Shown here: one piece after another, positions 1 to 7,458 of the stretch
Layout of the letters: the number at the start of each line of letters is the position of its first letter
How positions within the stretch are numbered: position 1 is the stretch's first letter
Assembly: GCA_002715485.1 (NCBI GenBank)
Contig: PAZL01000008.1
Location: 1-43,747 of the forward strand
Source of the DNA: Aequorivita sp.
GTDB taxonomy: Bacteria > Bacteroidota > Bacteroidia > Flavobacteriales > Flavobacteriaceae
Reading direction: 5' to 3'
Length of the DNA: 43,747 nucleotides
The notes under the pieces: generated by a model
Database searches by the model: none
What the model was told of the DNA's origin: nothing
The model's input: only the letters and a program-made list of their open reading frames with translations
Made by a program: the position numbers and the translations under genes

Positions 1-531
1 AATCCATTTCTGTTGAAAACTCTGACTTGTATTTTCTGAAAAGGAGTCGTTGTATCTCGGCAAGAGCGGATTATTGCCGAGAATATATTTTATGTCGGTA
101 ACAAGAAGTTCTTGGTGCTGCTTTTCGTGATGGATCCCTATTAAAAGAATTTTTTCCAATTCTTCTGAAATTTCTTCTGACAGAAAATCCTTCATTTCAT
201 TGGTAACATAATGTCGATAGTCGTAAACCTTTGCAACACCGGGTCGGGAGAGATTTCCGCGGTCATTTCTAATTACACGTTTTCCAACATTTTCATAATA
301 ACTATTGAAAACAAAAGCGAAGTCTTCGTGAAACAAACGATAATTTGGTTTGTGTGGTTTTAAGATAAATTCCTCAAAAAACCAAGTAGTATGGCCCAGA
401 TGCCATTTTGGAGGGGAAACGTCAACAATGGGTTGGACCACATAGTCCTCAATCTCAAGTGGTTTGCAAATAGTTTCGGTATGTTGTCGAGTTTCGAGGA
501 AGAACGAAACCAAAGTATCTGTAGCAATCAT
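1..531 (-). CDS. egtB: EgtB, ergothioneine-synthesis iron sulfoxide synthase (5' part only)
   Basis: Only the first 177 codons lie in the window; the frame stays open to the left edge. The product resembles the N-terminal DinB-like domain of EgtB, the non-heme iron enzyme that couples a cysteine-containing thiol to hercynine in ergothioneine synthesis. Visible family motifs are PPKWHLGHTTWFFE (residues 40-53) and HHEKQHQELLVTDIKY (134-149). By analogy with the family, H47, H135 and H139 are the probable iron ligands. The C-terminal FGE-sulfatase-like domain would lie outside the window. The ATG at 531 follows directly on a T tract belonging to a terminator-like hairpin, and I see no obvious promoter between 532 and 639. 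The gene may therefore depend on read-through from the thyA-tonB-like genes upstream, which lie on the same strand. The family call is confident; the regulation is inference. Confidence 0.9.
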   Translation of the reverse strand, partial: MIATDTLVSFFLETRQHTETICKPLEIEDYVVQPIVDVSPPKWHLGHTTWFFEEFILKPHKPNYRLFHEDFAFVFNSYYENVGKRVIRNDRGNLSRPGVAKVYDYRHYVTNEMKDFLSEEISEELEKILLIGIHHEKQHQELLVTDIKYILGNNPLLPRYNDSFSENTSQSFQQKWI

Positions 532-565
532 AAAAAAAGTGCCGTAATTTTTTTGACGACACTTT
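532..565 (-). terminator. Terminator-like hairpin directly upstream of egtB
   Basis: On the minus strand AAAGTGTCGT (565-556) pairs with ACGGCACTTT (545-536), with one G-U wobble and a 10-base loop. A run of seven T follows and ends at the ATG of egtB. The shape is that of an intrinsic terminator for the upstream tonB-like genes or of an attenuator for egtB. On the plus strand the wobble becomes a C-A mismatch, which favours a minus-strand role. Confidence 0.55.
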
Positions 566-639
566 AAATATAAATATTAAAATTGTTGAAGGCTATTCAA
601 CTTGCGTTAAACAGTTGTTAAACTAGTTTTTTCTAATTT

Positions 640-1146
640 TTATGTTTTTCGTTTTTTTCTTTTCTTTTCATCTTTGGCAGGAGGTTCAACTTTGAAAACA
701 ATAGGAAGTGAATATAGTACTCCCACAGCTTCTCCTCTTTGTTTTCCCGGTTGCATCTGGGGAAGGTTGCTTACAACACGAACGGCCTCATTTTCAATTT
801 GAGGATGTGGCGCACGTGCTCTAACGTCAACAACCTTACCTTCTTTATTTATTTTAAATTGAACTGCGGTTCTGTAAACTTTAGGAGGTAAATTTAAAGC
901 CTCAATTTTTTTCATGTCAAAATTCTGGCTCACAAATTCTGAAATTTTGGTAGACATACATTGTTTCAATTCTTGATTGCCGTTGCCAACACATCCTGGA
1001 TATACCGGAACATTTTCAATTACGGCATAGGGTACGTCAGCTGTAGTCATTTCAGATTCTGAAACTTCAGTTACCGTTTCTTTCTGAGCAAATAAAGTGG
1101 ATGAAATAATTACTAATGCTAAGGGTAAGAATATTTTTTTTAGCAT
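640..1146 (-). CDS. Exported TonB C-terminal-domain protein, copy 2
   Basis: A 168-residue protein with an N-terminal signal peptide (about residues 1-20, ending SSTLFAQ). A TonB_C-like domain covers roughly residues 60-155, with VQFKINKEGKVVDVRA and a closing LPIVFKV strand. A motif YPGCVGNG and a second cysteine about 14 residues on (KQCMS) are shared with the neighbour at 1148-1582, so the two are tandem paralogs. The start codon is one base past the upstream gene's stop, which implies co-translation. Classical TonB is anchored by an uncleaved N-terminal helix and carries a proline-rich spacer; here the leader looks cleavable and there is no spacer, so coupling to ExbBD is doubtful. The C-terminus is a strongly basic tail (KDEKKRKKRKT). 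Annotation pipelines would probably call this an energy transducer TonB; the real function is unknown. Confidence 0.8.
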   Translation of the reverse strand: MLKKIFLPLALVIISSTLFAQKETVTEVSESEMTTADVPYAVIENVPVYPGCVGNGNQELKQCMSTKISEFVSQNFDMKKIEALNLPPKVYRTAVQFKINKEGKVVDVRARAPHPQIENEAVRVVSNLPQMQPGKQRGEAVGVLYSLPIVFKVEPPAKDEKKRKKRKT

Positions 1147-1147
1147 A

Positions 1148-1582
1148 CTACTTCCCTGTCTTAAAAGTAAAAGGAACCGTGAACTTAATGGTTCGCGGTT
1201 TGCCGCCCATCATTCCGGGTTTTGCCATTTTCGGAATTGCCATAATATTTCGTTTGGCTTCTTCTTGCAATTCTTTGGTGCCTCCCGAAACATTTTTTAC
1301 TTCCACCATCCCTTGCTCATTTATAATAAATTCTACAATTACTCTACCCTGCTCGTTCTTTTTGTAGGCCTCTGGTGGATATTTAAAGTTTTTGGCAATG
1401 TGTGTTGCAAGTTTGTTGTTGAAACAATTATCGCGTTCGGCAGCGCTACCGTTTTCACAACCGGGCCAAACTGGACCTATTTCTTTAAGGGTAATGGTAT
1501 TTTTATTAACATCCCCCCATTCTTCCTGGGCAAAAATAGTGGTAGTAAATAGTAGGCATAAAGCAATAAATAAGTTCTTCAT
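1148..1582 (-). CDS. Exported TonB C-terminal-domain protein, copy 1
   Basis: A 144-residue protein with a signal peptide (residues 1-18, ending TTTIFA). The TonB_C-like domain shows YPPEAYKKNEQGRVIVEF and ends in FTVPFTFK. It shares the VWPGC...NCF cysteine-pair motif and domain order with the following gene at 640-1146. It starts 19 bases after the thyA stop, so it is probably read from the thyA transcript. There is no membrane anchor beyond the signal peptide and no Pro-rich spacer, which suggests a free periplasmic or outer-membrane-associated protein rather than a true TonB. Family assignment is good; role unknown. Confidence 0.82.
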   Translation of the reverse strand: MKNLFIALCLLFTTTIFAQEEWGDVNKNTITLKEIGPVWPGCENGSAAERDNCFNNKLATHIAKNFKYPPEAYKKNEQGRVIVEFIINEQGMVEVKNVSGGTKELQEEAKRNIMAIPKMAKPGMMGGKPRTIKFTVPFTFKTGK

Positions 1583-1601
1583 CTTGGGGTTTTAATTTAA
1601 G

Positions 1602-2426
1602 TTATATGGCAACAGCACCTTTAATGTGTGGGTGTGGATTGTAATCCACAAGTGTAAAGTCATCAAAAGTGAAGCCAAATATATCTTTTACTTCTGGATT
1701 AAGCAACATTTTTGGTAATGCTCGTGGATCGCGAGACAATTGGAGTTCTACTTGTTCAAAATGGTTACTGTAAATATGGGCATCGCCAAAGGTGTGGACA
1801 AAATCGCCAGGCTGGTAGCCGCAAACCTGTGCCATCATTAAAGTTAAAAGCGCATACGATGCAATATTAAAAGGAACGCCCAAGAAAATATCAGCACTGC
1901 GTTGGTAAAGCTGGCATGATAATTTTCCATCGGCTACATAAAATTGAAAGAAGGCATGGCAGGGTGGAAGCGCTGCTTTAGCATTGGAAACATTTTCAGC
2001 AAAAGATTTTGAGGTGTCTGGCAAAACACTTGGATTCCAAGCGCTAACGAGCATCCGGCGGCTATCGGGGTTGGTTTTCAGTGTTTTTACAATATCGGAA
2101 ATTTGATCAATCTCCTCACTGTTCCAGTTTCGCCATTGATGGCCATACACGGGGCCAAGATCACCATTTTCATCTGCCCATTCGTTCCAAATCCGCACCC
2201 CATTTTCTTGAAGATATTTCACATTTGTATCGCCATTCAAAAACCACAAAAGTTCATAAACTATAGATTTTAGATGAAGTTTTTTAGTGGTGACCATAGG
2301 AAAACCTTCGCTGAGGTCAAAGCGCATTTGATAACCGAAAACACTTTTTGTGCCCGTGCCTGTTCGATCCTGCTTTACAGTTCCGTTTTCCATTACGTGC
2401 CTTAGAAGATCGTGATATTGTTTCAT
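1602..2426 (-). CDS. thyA: Thymidylate synthase ThyA
   Basis: ThyA makes dTMP from dUMP using 5,10-methylene-tetrahydrofolate, in the cytoplasm. The 274-residue length is usual for bacterial ThyA. The catalytic cysteine is C156 in [10 protein letters not shown]. Also visible are the phosphate-binding [11 protein letters not shown], the folate/dUMP segment [20 protein letters not shown], and the C-terminal [10 protein letters not shown]. The N-terminal [21 protein letters not shown] is canonical. Two TonB_C-domain genes follow closely on the same strand and may share its transcript. No dihydrofolate reductase gene is adjacent. I found no exact TAnnTTTG promoter in the 143 bases upstream. Confidence 0.98.
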   Translation of the reverse strand: MKQYHDLLRHVMENGTVKQDRTGTGTKSVFGYQMRFDLSEGFPMVTTKKLHLKSIVYELLWFLNGDTNVKYLQENGVRIWNEWADENGDLGPVYGHQWRNWNSEEIDQISDIVKTLKTNPDSRRMLVSAWNPSVLPDTSKSFAENVSNAKAALPPCHAFFQFYVADGKLSCQLYQRSADIFLGVPFNIASYALLTLMMAQVCGYQPGDFVHTFGDAHIYSNHFEQVELQLSRDPRALPKMLLNPEVKDIFGFTFDDFTLVDYNPHPHIKGAVAI

Positions 2427-2569
2427 TGTGGAAGCAAATAAATTATTGGTCTAAAATACTAATAGCGCTGTTGATGCTCAAATTATTTTGGAATTGCTTT
2501 TAAATAAGTTATTAACGATTCGGAATTATGTTAAAATTTTGATTAAATTTAATTCGAAAACCTTGAACA

Positions 2570-2935
2570 ATGGAAAATAAATATCAACTATCAACTGGTA
2601 TATTGGAGTGTTATCCATTGTACGCCATTTTTCATTTTAATGCATCTGTTTATGATCTTGAAGAGGCAGAGGAGTTTGTGGGAATAATTGATTCGCATTA
2701 TAGAGGGCGGAAATGTGTGGTAGTTTCTAATAGGGAAATGGCGAAAAGAGTAAACCCAGAAGTTTACAATACTGCAAAGTCTAAAAGTGTGGTAGGAATA
2801 GCAATAGTTTCAAATAATAATGCTGTTAAAAATGAAGCTATCGAGGAACAAGGTCTTTTTGAGGGCGCCTTTAGTTACTTCCAGTCTATAGAGGAAGCTT
2901 CTGATTGGGCAAAAACAGTTATAGGAAGCTATTAG
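2570..2935 (+). CDS. Small cytoplasmic protein of unknown function (possible STAS/SpoIIAA-like fold)
   Basis: A 121-residue protein with no signal peptide or membrane segment. I do not recognise it with certainty. The alternation of short hydrophobic strands and helices (CVVVSNRE; VVGIAIVSNNNAV) and the C-terminal GAFSYFQSIEEASDWAK resemble STAS/SpoIIAA-like proteins that end in an EEAxxW segment, but this is only a shape argument. It is transcribed divergently from thyA, and its stop codon overlaps that of the convergent nucleoside transporter gene by a few bases (2932-2935), leaving no room for a terminator between them. The start ATG at 2570 is preceded by an A-rich region without a clear ribosome-binding site, as is usual in this phylum. 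Confidence 0.75.
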   Translation: MENKYQLSTGILECYPLYAIFHFNASVYDLEEAEEFVGIIDSHYRGRKCVVVSNREMAKRVNPEVYNTAKSKSVVGIAIVSNNNAVKNEAIEEQGLFEGAFSYFQSIEEASDWAKTVIGSY

Positions 2936-4641
2936 CCAATAATCATTCCCGCGATAGTTGCAGATATTAACGATGCAATGGTTCCGCCAATCAAGGCTTT
3001 CATTCCAAATTTAGAAAGCGTTTTTCGTTGCCCAGGTGCCAGAGAACCAATTCCCCCAATCTGAATTCCGATAGATGCAAAATTCGCAAAACCACATAGC
3101 ATATAGGTTGCCATAATGATGCTCTTTTCATAATTAAGATGGAGCTCATTAGTAACGTTTTTAAGCTCTGCCAACTGTATGTACCCAACAAATTCACTAG
3201 CGGCAAGTTTTATTCCCAATAATTGGCCCATCATCATCATATCTTCTTTTGCCACACCAATAAGCCACATTAAAGGAGCGAACACAGTCCCCAAGATTGC
3301 TTCCAGAGAAAGACTGTCGTAAGCAGATTTTTCAGCAACCCAACTATTGATTGATGTTACTTCGCCAAACCATCCTAATATTCCGTTGAGCATAGCAATA
3401 AAGGCTACAAAAACTAAAAGCATGGCGCCCACGTTTACAGCAAGTTTTAAGCCTTCTGTCGTTCCGTTAGCAATAGCATCCAAAAAATTAGAGCCAATTT
3501 TTTCCGAAGAAACCTTTACATCGGTATTAATGGGTTCAGTCTGTGGATAGAGTATTTTAGAAATCACGATAGCGCCTGGCGCTGCCATGACGGAGGCCGC
3601 CAAAAGGTGTTTGGCAAAAGTCAACCGAAGTTCGGGATCGTCACCGCCCAAAAAGCCGATATACGCAGCAAGTACGGCTCCGGCTACCGTTGCCATTCCG
3701 CCAATCATAACAAGTAGCATTTCGCTCTTGTTCATTTTTTCCAAATACGCTTTAATTAAAAGCGGGGCTTCCGTTTGGCCCAAAAAGATATTTCCAGCAA
3801 CGCTCAAACTTTCAGCGCCTGAAATATTCAAAAGCTTTGTAAGTAGCCATCCCATTCCTTTTACAACTACTTGAATAATTCCGAAATAGAAAAGTACCGA
3901 AGTAAGTGCGGAGAAAAATATAATAGTGGGCAAAACCTGAAACGCAAAAATAAAGCCGAAAGAGTTTATGTCCAGCATCCCCCCAAAAAGGAACTCGCTT
4001 CCTGCTTTGGTATACTCCAAGACGTTTACGAACAGTTGGCCCACGCCTTCAAAAGCATTTTTAATAAAATTCACTTTCAAAACACCAATGGCAATCAACA
4101 GTTGGAAAGCCAGTCCAAGACCCACAGTTTTCCAATTAATAGCCCTTCTGTTTGAACTGAAAAGAAAAGCGATGACCAATAGTGAAATCATTCCCAAAAC
4201 CCCCCGCCATAGACTTTCGATAGAGAATCCCTGACTAGGAATTATTTCAGGGGTTTTAGCAACTGTTTCCAAGGCCGAAGCATTTTGTATGCTGGGCGTT
4301 TTTAGCTGGTATCTGTAATTTTTTTCGGTAAGAGAGAGCGTGCTATCGGTAACCTGCACTACGCGAAATCTTCTGATGCTGTCCGTAGGATTATTGAAAA
4401 AAAGCACCAATAAATTATTCTGAAACATATAATCACCGCTCGACTTTAAGCTATCGCTGGCAACCTGATATTCAAAAACGCCGTTTTCGAGTTTAAGGAA
4501 ATCCTTTTCGGGATTTACGGTTAAAACGGATAGACCGCTTTCATCTTTTACTTCTGAAAATTGCCAGGTTTTTTCAATGCTTTGCGCAAAAGCGTTTCCA
4601 ATGAAAAAAAGCGCAATGGCTACGAGTGTGAATTTTTGCAT
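2932..4641 (-). CDS. NupC/CNT-family nucleoside transporter with N-terminal exported domain
   Basis: A concentrative nucleoside transporter that moves nucleosides inward with Na+ or H+ across the inner membrane. I set the start at the ATG at 4641 (569 aa, MQKFTLVAIALF) rather than the TTG six codons upstream, because it has a GGAG 12 bases ahead and starts a clean signal peptide ending NAFAQ. Residues about 20-110 form a beta-rich lipocalin-like module (KTWQFSEVKDESGLSV; YMFQNNLLVLFFNN) absent from classical NupC of about 400 residues. The transporter follows from about residue 135 with many hydrophobic segments and the family motifs GQTEAPLLIKAYL and KEDMMMMGQLLGIKLAASEF. The BFN/UVR gene lies 94 bases upstream on the same strand. 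Substrate range cannot be read from sequence. Confidence 0.93.
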   Translation of the reverse strand: MQKFTLVAIALFFIGNAFAQSIEKTWQFSEVKDESGLSVLTVNPEKDFLKLENGVFEYQVASDSLKSSGDYMFQNNLLVLFFNNPTDSIRRFRVVQVTDSTLSLTEKNYRYQLKTPSIQNASALETVAKTPEIIPSQGFSIESLWRGVLGMISLLVIAFLFSSNRRAINWKTVGLGLAFQLLIAIGVLKVNFIKNAFEGVGQLFVNVLEYTKAGSEFLFGGMLDINSFGFIFAFQVLPTIIFFSALTSVLFYFGIIQVVVKGMGWLLTKLLNISGAESLSVAGNIFLGQTEAPLLIKAYLEKMNKSEMLLVMIGGMATVAGAVLAAYIGFLGGDDPELRLTFAKHLLAASVMAAPGAIVISKILYPQTEPINTDVKVSSEKIGSNFLDAIANGTTEGLKLAVNVGAMLLVFVAFIAMLNGILGWFGEVTSINSWVAEKSAYDSLSLEAILGTVFAPLMWLIGVAKEDMMMMGQLLGIKLAASEFVGYIQLAELKNVTNELHLNYEKSIIMATYMLCGFANFASIGIQIGGIGSLAPGQRKTLSKFGMKALIGGTIASLISATIAGMIIG

Positions 4642-4735
4642 ATTCTTTTTAAACTCCAACCCTTTAATACTTGCACTGGTTTCATGCAGGCTCGCTTAAG
4701 GGGGCTATAATTTACTTTTTTAATGAATAATGAAA

Positions 4736-5359
4736 CTACTCCCTTTTTGATATTTCATCACGTATGCTTGCTGCTTTTTCGTAGTTTTCATTCTTTACTG
4801 CTTCTTCCAGCATTTTATTTAATTCGCTTAGGCTAAATTTACTGTAATCTTCGCTGGAGGGTTTTACAGATTCTTTGTCTTCTCCGAGAATCAGGTTTTC
4901 TATTACGGCTTCCTCTTTTTTTGAAAGAGTTTTTTTGGAAGTAGATGTTTTTAAATAGATACCAGCCTTGTCCAAAATATTTTTGTAGGTAAAAATAGGG
5001 GCCTTAAACCGAAGTGCCAGTGCTATGGCGTCGCTAGTTCGGGCATCGATAATCTCTTCAATTTTGTCTCTTTCACAAATAATGCTTGAATAAAAAACAC
5101 CATCCACCAATTTGTGGATAATTACCTGCTTGACAACAATCTCAAATCGGTCTGCGAAGTTTTTAAAAAGGTCGTGGGTAAGAGGCCGAGGCGGGGTTAT
5201 GTCTTTTTCGAGCGCAATAGCAATGGACTGTGCCTCAAAAGCACCAATGACGATGGGTAGTTTCCGTTCGCCGTCCACTTCGTTCAAAATAAGGGCATAG
5301 GCGCCATTTTGCGTTTGGCTGTAGGATATTCCTTTTATGGTAAGTTTTACTAAACTCAT
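4736..5359 (-). CDS. Bifunctional-nuclease-domain (BFN, DUF151) protein with UVR motif
   Basis: A 207-residue cytoplasmic protein. Residues about 1-140 match the BFN/DUF151 family (LPIVIGAFEAQSIAIALE; PPRPLTHDLFKNF; DARTSDAIALALRF). Some members of that family show DNase and RNase activity. Residues about 170-206 form a UvrB/UvrC-type UVR motif (LSELNKMLEEAVKNENYEKA...IRDEI), a helical hairpin used for protein contacts. This pairing is commonly seen in the Bacteroidota, and the cellular role is not established. The gene sits between the etf terminator and the nucleoside transporter gene, all on the minus strand. Confidence 0.9.
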   Translation of the reverse strand: MSLVKLTIKGISYSQTQNGAYALILNEVDGERKLPIVIGAFEAQSIAIALEKDITPPRPLTHDLFKNFADRFEIVVKQVIIHKLVDGVFYSSIICERDKIEEIIDARTSDAIALALRFKAPIFTYKNILDKAGIYLKTSTSKKTLSKKEEAVIENLILGEDKESVKPSSEDYSKFSLSELNKMLEEAVKNENYEKAASIRDEISKRE

Positions 5360-5440
5360 TCTTCAAAAATCAGTGGTCGTTATATAGTACGCTGTGTTCA
5401 GTTAAACAATGATTATAAAAGTAACGAATAAAAAAACAAT

Positions 5441-5491
5441 AAAAAAAGGCTGTTTAAATTTGGATGTTTCCGTATCTAAACAGCCCTTTTT
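5441..5491. terminator. Bidirectional intrinsic terminator after etfA
   Basis: GGCTGTTTA (5448-5456) pairs perfectly with TAAACAGCC (5477-5485). On the minus strand, downstream of etfA, the hairpin is followed by seven T. On the plus strand it is followed by five to six T. It separates the etf operon from the BFN/UVR gene. Confidence 0.85.
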
Positions 5492-5513
5492 CGGGGCACA
5501 AATTAATAAAAAA

Positions 5514-6482
5514 TTATGCGTTCTGCGCTTTAAATTCCTTTAATTTTTCGGTGAGTTTCGGTACTATTTCAAAAGCATCACCAACTATACCGTAATCTGC
5601 AGCCTTAAAAAAAGGTGCTTCGGGATCGTTATTGATAACTACTTTTACTTTTGAAGCATTGATACCTGCCAAATGCTGTATAGCACCAGAAATACCAATG
5701 GCAATGTATAGGTTTGAGGCAACTGGTTTCCCTGTTTGCCCAACGTGTTCGCTGTGGGGTCTCCAGCCCATATCGCTCACCGGTTTTGAACAAGCCGTTG
5801 CTGCGCCAAGCGTTTGTGCAAGCTCTTCAACCATTCCCCAGTTTTCGGGGCCTTTAAGGCCACGACCTCCGGAAACTACTATTTCGGCATCTGCTATGGT
5901 TACTTTGTCGGTTGCTTTATCTACGGAAACAATTTCCATATCAAAATCATGAGCATCAAGGTTTGGAGAAAAAGCTTCGGTTGAAGCTGAGGTTTCGTCT
6001 TCTTTCAATCCATATGAATTTTTTCCCAACCCAATTATTTTAATATCGGTCTTAATTTCGGTAGTAGCAAAGGCTTTGTTTGTGAAAACACTGTGCTTTA
6101 CCTTTAGGGGAGAAGTGCTCTCCGGCAATGCAGTAACATTTGCCACATACCCGGCATCAAGATTTACCGCAAGGGTAGGAGCCAAAAATTTACTGTTTGC
6201 GCTAGAGGTTAATACAATTACTTGTGCGCCTTCATTTTTTGCAGCTTGGCCGATTACATCTGCATACGCTTCGCCATTAAATTTATTCAATTTATCATTG
6301 GAAACCTGCAAAACTTTTGAAGCTCCATATTTCCCCAATTCCGAAGCGTCATTGGTGTTAATGGTAACTGCAGTAACCGAAGTTCCCATTTGGTCCGCAA
6401 TTCCTTTTGCGTACGAAACTGCTTCCAAAGCTATTTTTTTAATTTTTCCTTCTTCTGATTCTGTATATACTAAAACTGACAT
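5514..6482 (-). CDS. etfA: Electron transfer flavoprotein alpha subunit
   Basis: EtfA binds FAD and, with EtfB, carries electrons from acyl-CoA dehydrogenases to the quinone pool through ETF:quinone oxidoreductase. The protein is 322 residues, usual for the family. The C-terminal FAD domain is clear: VVSGGRGLKGPENW, GAATACSKPVSDMGW, EHVGQTGKPVASNLYIAIG, ISGAIQHLAGI, and VINNDPEAPFF. It follows etfB by 19 bases in one operon and is closed by a strong hairpin terminator. The acyl-CoA dehydrogenase at 38734-39876 in this window is a plausible electron donor. Confidence 0.97.
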   Translation of the reverse strand: MSVLVYTESEEGKIKKIALEAVSYAKGIADQMGTSVTAVTINTNDASELGKYGASKVLQVSNDKLNKFNGEAYADVIGQAAKNEGAQVIVLTSSANSKFLAPTLAVNLDAGYVANVTALPESTSPLKVKHSVFTNKAFATTEIKTDIKIIGLGKNSYGLKEDETSASTEAFSPNLDAHDFDMEIVSVDKATDKVTIADAEIVVSGGRGLKGPENWGMVEELAQTLGAATACSKPVSDMGWRPHSEHVGQTGKPVASNLYIAIGISGAIQHLAGINASKVKVVINNDPEAPFFKAADYGIVGDAFEIVPKLTEKLKEFKAQNA

Positions 6483-6501
6483 GTCTTTCTTTTTTTAATT
6501 C

Positions 6502-7242
6502 TTAAATTACCTTCGCTTCGTTATGAAGAAGGTTCACCAATTCGTCTACGTTATCAACCAACTTTACCGCGCCTTTAGGTGCAGGTTTTTCAAATGAAAC
6601 CGTATTTGTTTCGGCGTTTGCATCCACAGGTTCTTTTACATTTAAAGGTTTTGTGCGGGCCTGCATAATACCACGCATATTTGGGATGCGAAGATCGCTT
6701 TCTTCAACCAACCCCTTTTGTCCGCCAATTACCAACGGAAGTGATGTTTTCAAAGTTTCCTTTCCGCCATCTATTTCGCGAATTGCCGTGGCTTTATCAC
6801 CTTCCACTTCAAGGCTGATACAGGTATTTACGAAGTTTGCGCCTATTAATTTGGCCACCATTCCGGGTACCATTCCGCCGTTGTAATCGATTGATTCCCT
6901 ACCGCCAATTACCAAATCGTAACCGCCTTCTTTTGCAACATTTGCAAGTTGTTTTGCAACTGAAAAACCATCGGTTGCAGCAGTGTTTACTCTAATAGCT
7001 TCATCGGCTCCAATAGCCAATGCTTTGCGAAGTGTAGGCTCGGTTTCAGCACCGCCAACGTTTACCACGTGTACGGTGGCTCCTTGTTTTTCTTTAAACC
7101 ACATAGCTCGAGTAAGGCCAAATTCGTCATTTGGATTGATTACGAACTGAACCCCGTTTGTGTCAAACTTGGTATCGCCGTCGGTAAAATTAATTTTGGA
7201 AGTTGTGTCCGGTACGTGACTGATACAGACTAATATTTTCAT
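6502..7242 (-). CDS. etfB: Electron transfer flavoprotein beta subunit
   Basis: EtfB is the AMP-binding partner of EtfA. I place the start at the ATG at 7242 (MKILVCISHVPDT), giving 246 residues, the usual length. The frame is open further upstream to 7299, but that extension (19 residues) is not typical of the family. Family features are PNDEFGLTRAMWF, ADEAIRVN, VIGGRESIDYNGGMVPGM and VIGGQKGLVEESDLRIPNMRGIMQAR, the last carrying the ETF beta signature. It is first in the etfBA operon and divergent from pdhB. No exact TAnnTTTG box is visible upstream on the minus strand. Confidence 0.96.
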   Translation of the reverse strand: MKILVCISHVPDTTSKINFTDGDTKFDTNGVQFVINPNDEFGLTRAMWFKEKQGATVHVVNVGGAETEPTLRKALAIGADEAIRVNTAATDGFSVAKQLANVAKEGGYDLVIGGRESIDYNGGMVPGMVAKLIGANFVNTCISLEVEGDKATAIREIDGGKETLKTSLPLVIGGQKGLVEESDLRIPNMRGIMQARTKPLNVKEPVDANAETNTVSFEKPAPKGAVKLVDNVDELVNLLHNEAKVI

Positions 7243-7406
7243 TTTTTGAAGTGTTTTTGGATTGTAAATTTCAGCAAATAGAAACCAAAAGGCTTTCAAA
7301 TTGCTCGTGTGCGAAGTTAAGAATATATTTCCTTTTTTTGTTATGCACGCATAATAAATTTTGGTTAAAAGTGAAGAAAATATACATAAACAGATGGTAA
7401 TTATAG

Positions 7407-7414
7407 TATTTTTG
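7407..7414 (+). promoter_or_regulatory. -7 promoter element for pdhB
   Basis: TATTTTTG matches the Bacteroidota -7 consensus TAnnTTTG, 44 bases upstream of the pdhB ATG, predicting a leader of about 40 bases. No convincing -33 TTTG lies at the usual spacing. Confidence 0.5.
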
Positions 7415-7458
7415 CTATCCCTGAAAAATTTCAGTTATTTACATTTCAATTTATACAG

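Noticed and set aside
1097-1552. Plus-strand open frame of 151 codons over the tonB-like genes
   Set aside because: It lies opposite two genes with clear signal peptides and TonB_C motifs, and its protein has no recognisable features. It is a shadow.
2427-2569. Promoter for thyA or the divergent small gene
   Set aside because: I looked for TAnnTTTG on both strands and found only poor matches, so no promoter is claimed.
3587-4234. Overlapping plus-strand frames across the nucleoside transporter gene
   Set aside because: They are antisense to well-supported transporter motifs and show no domain or leader.
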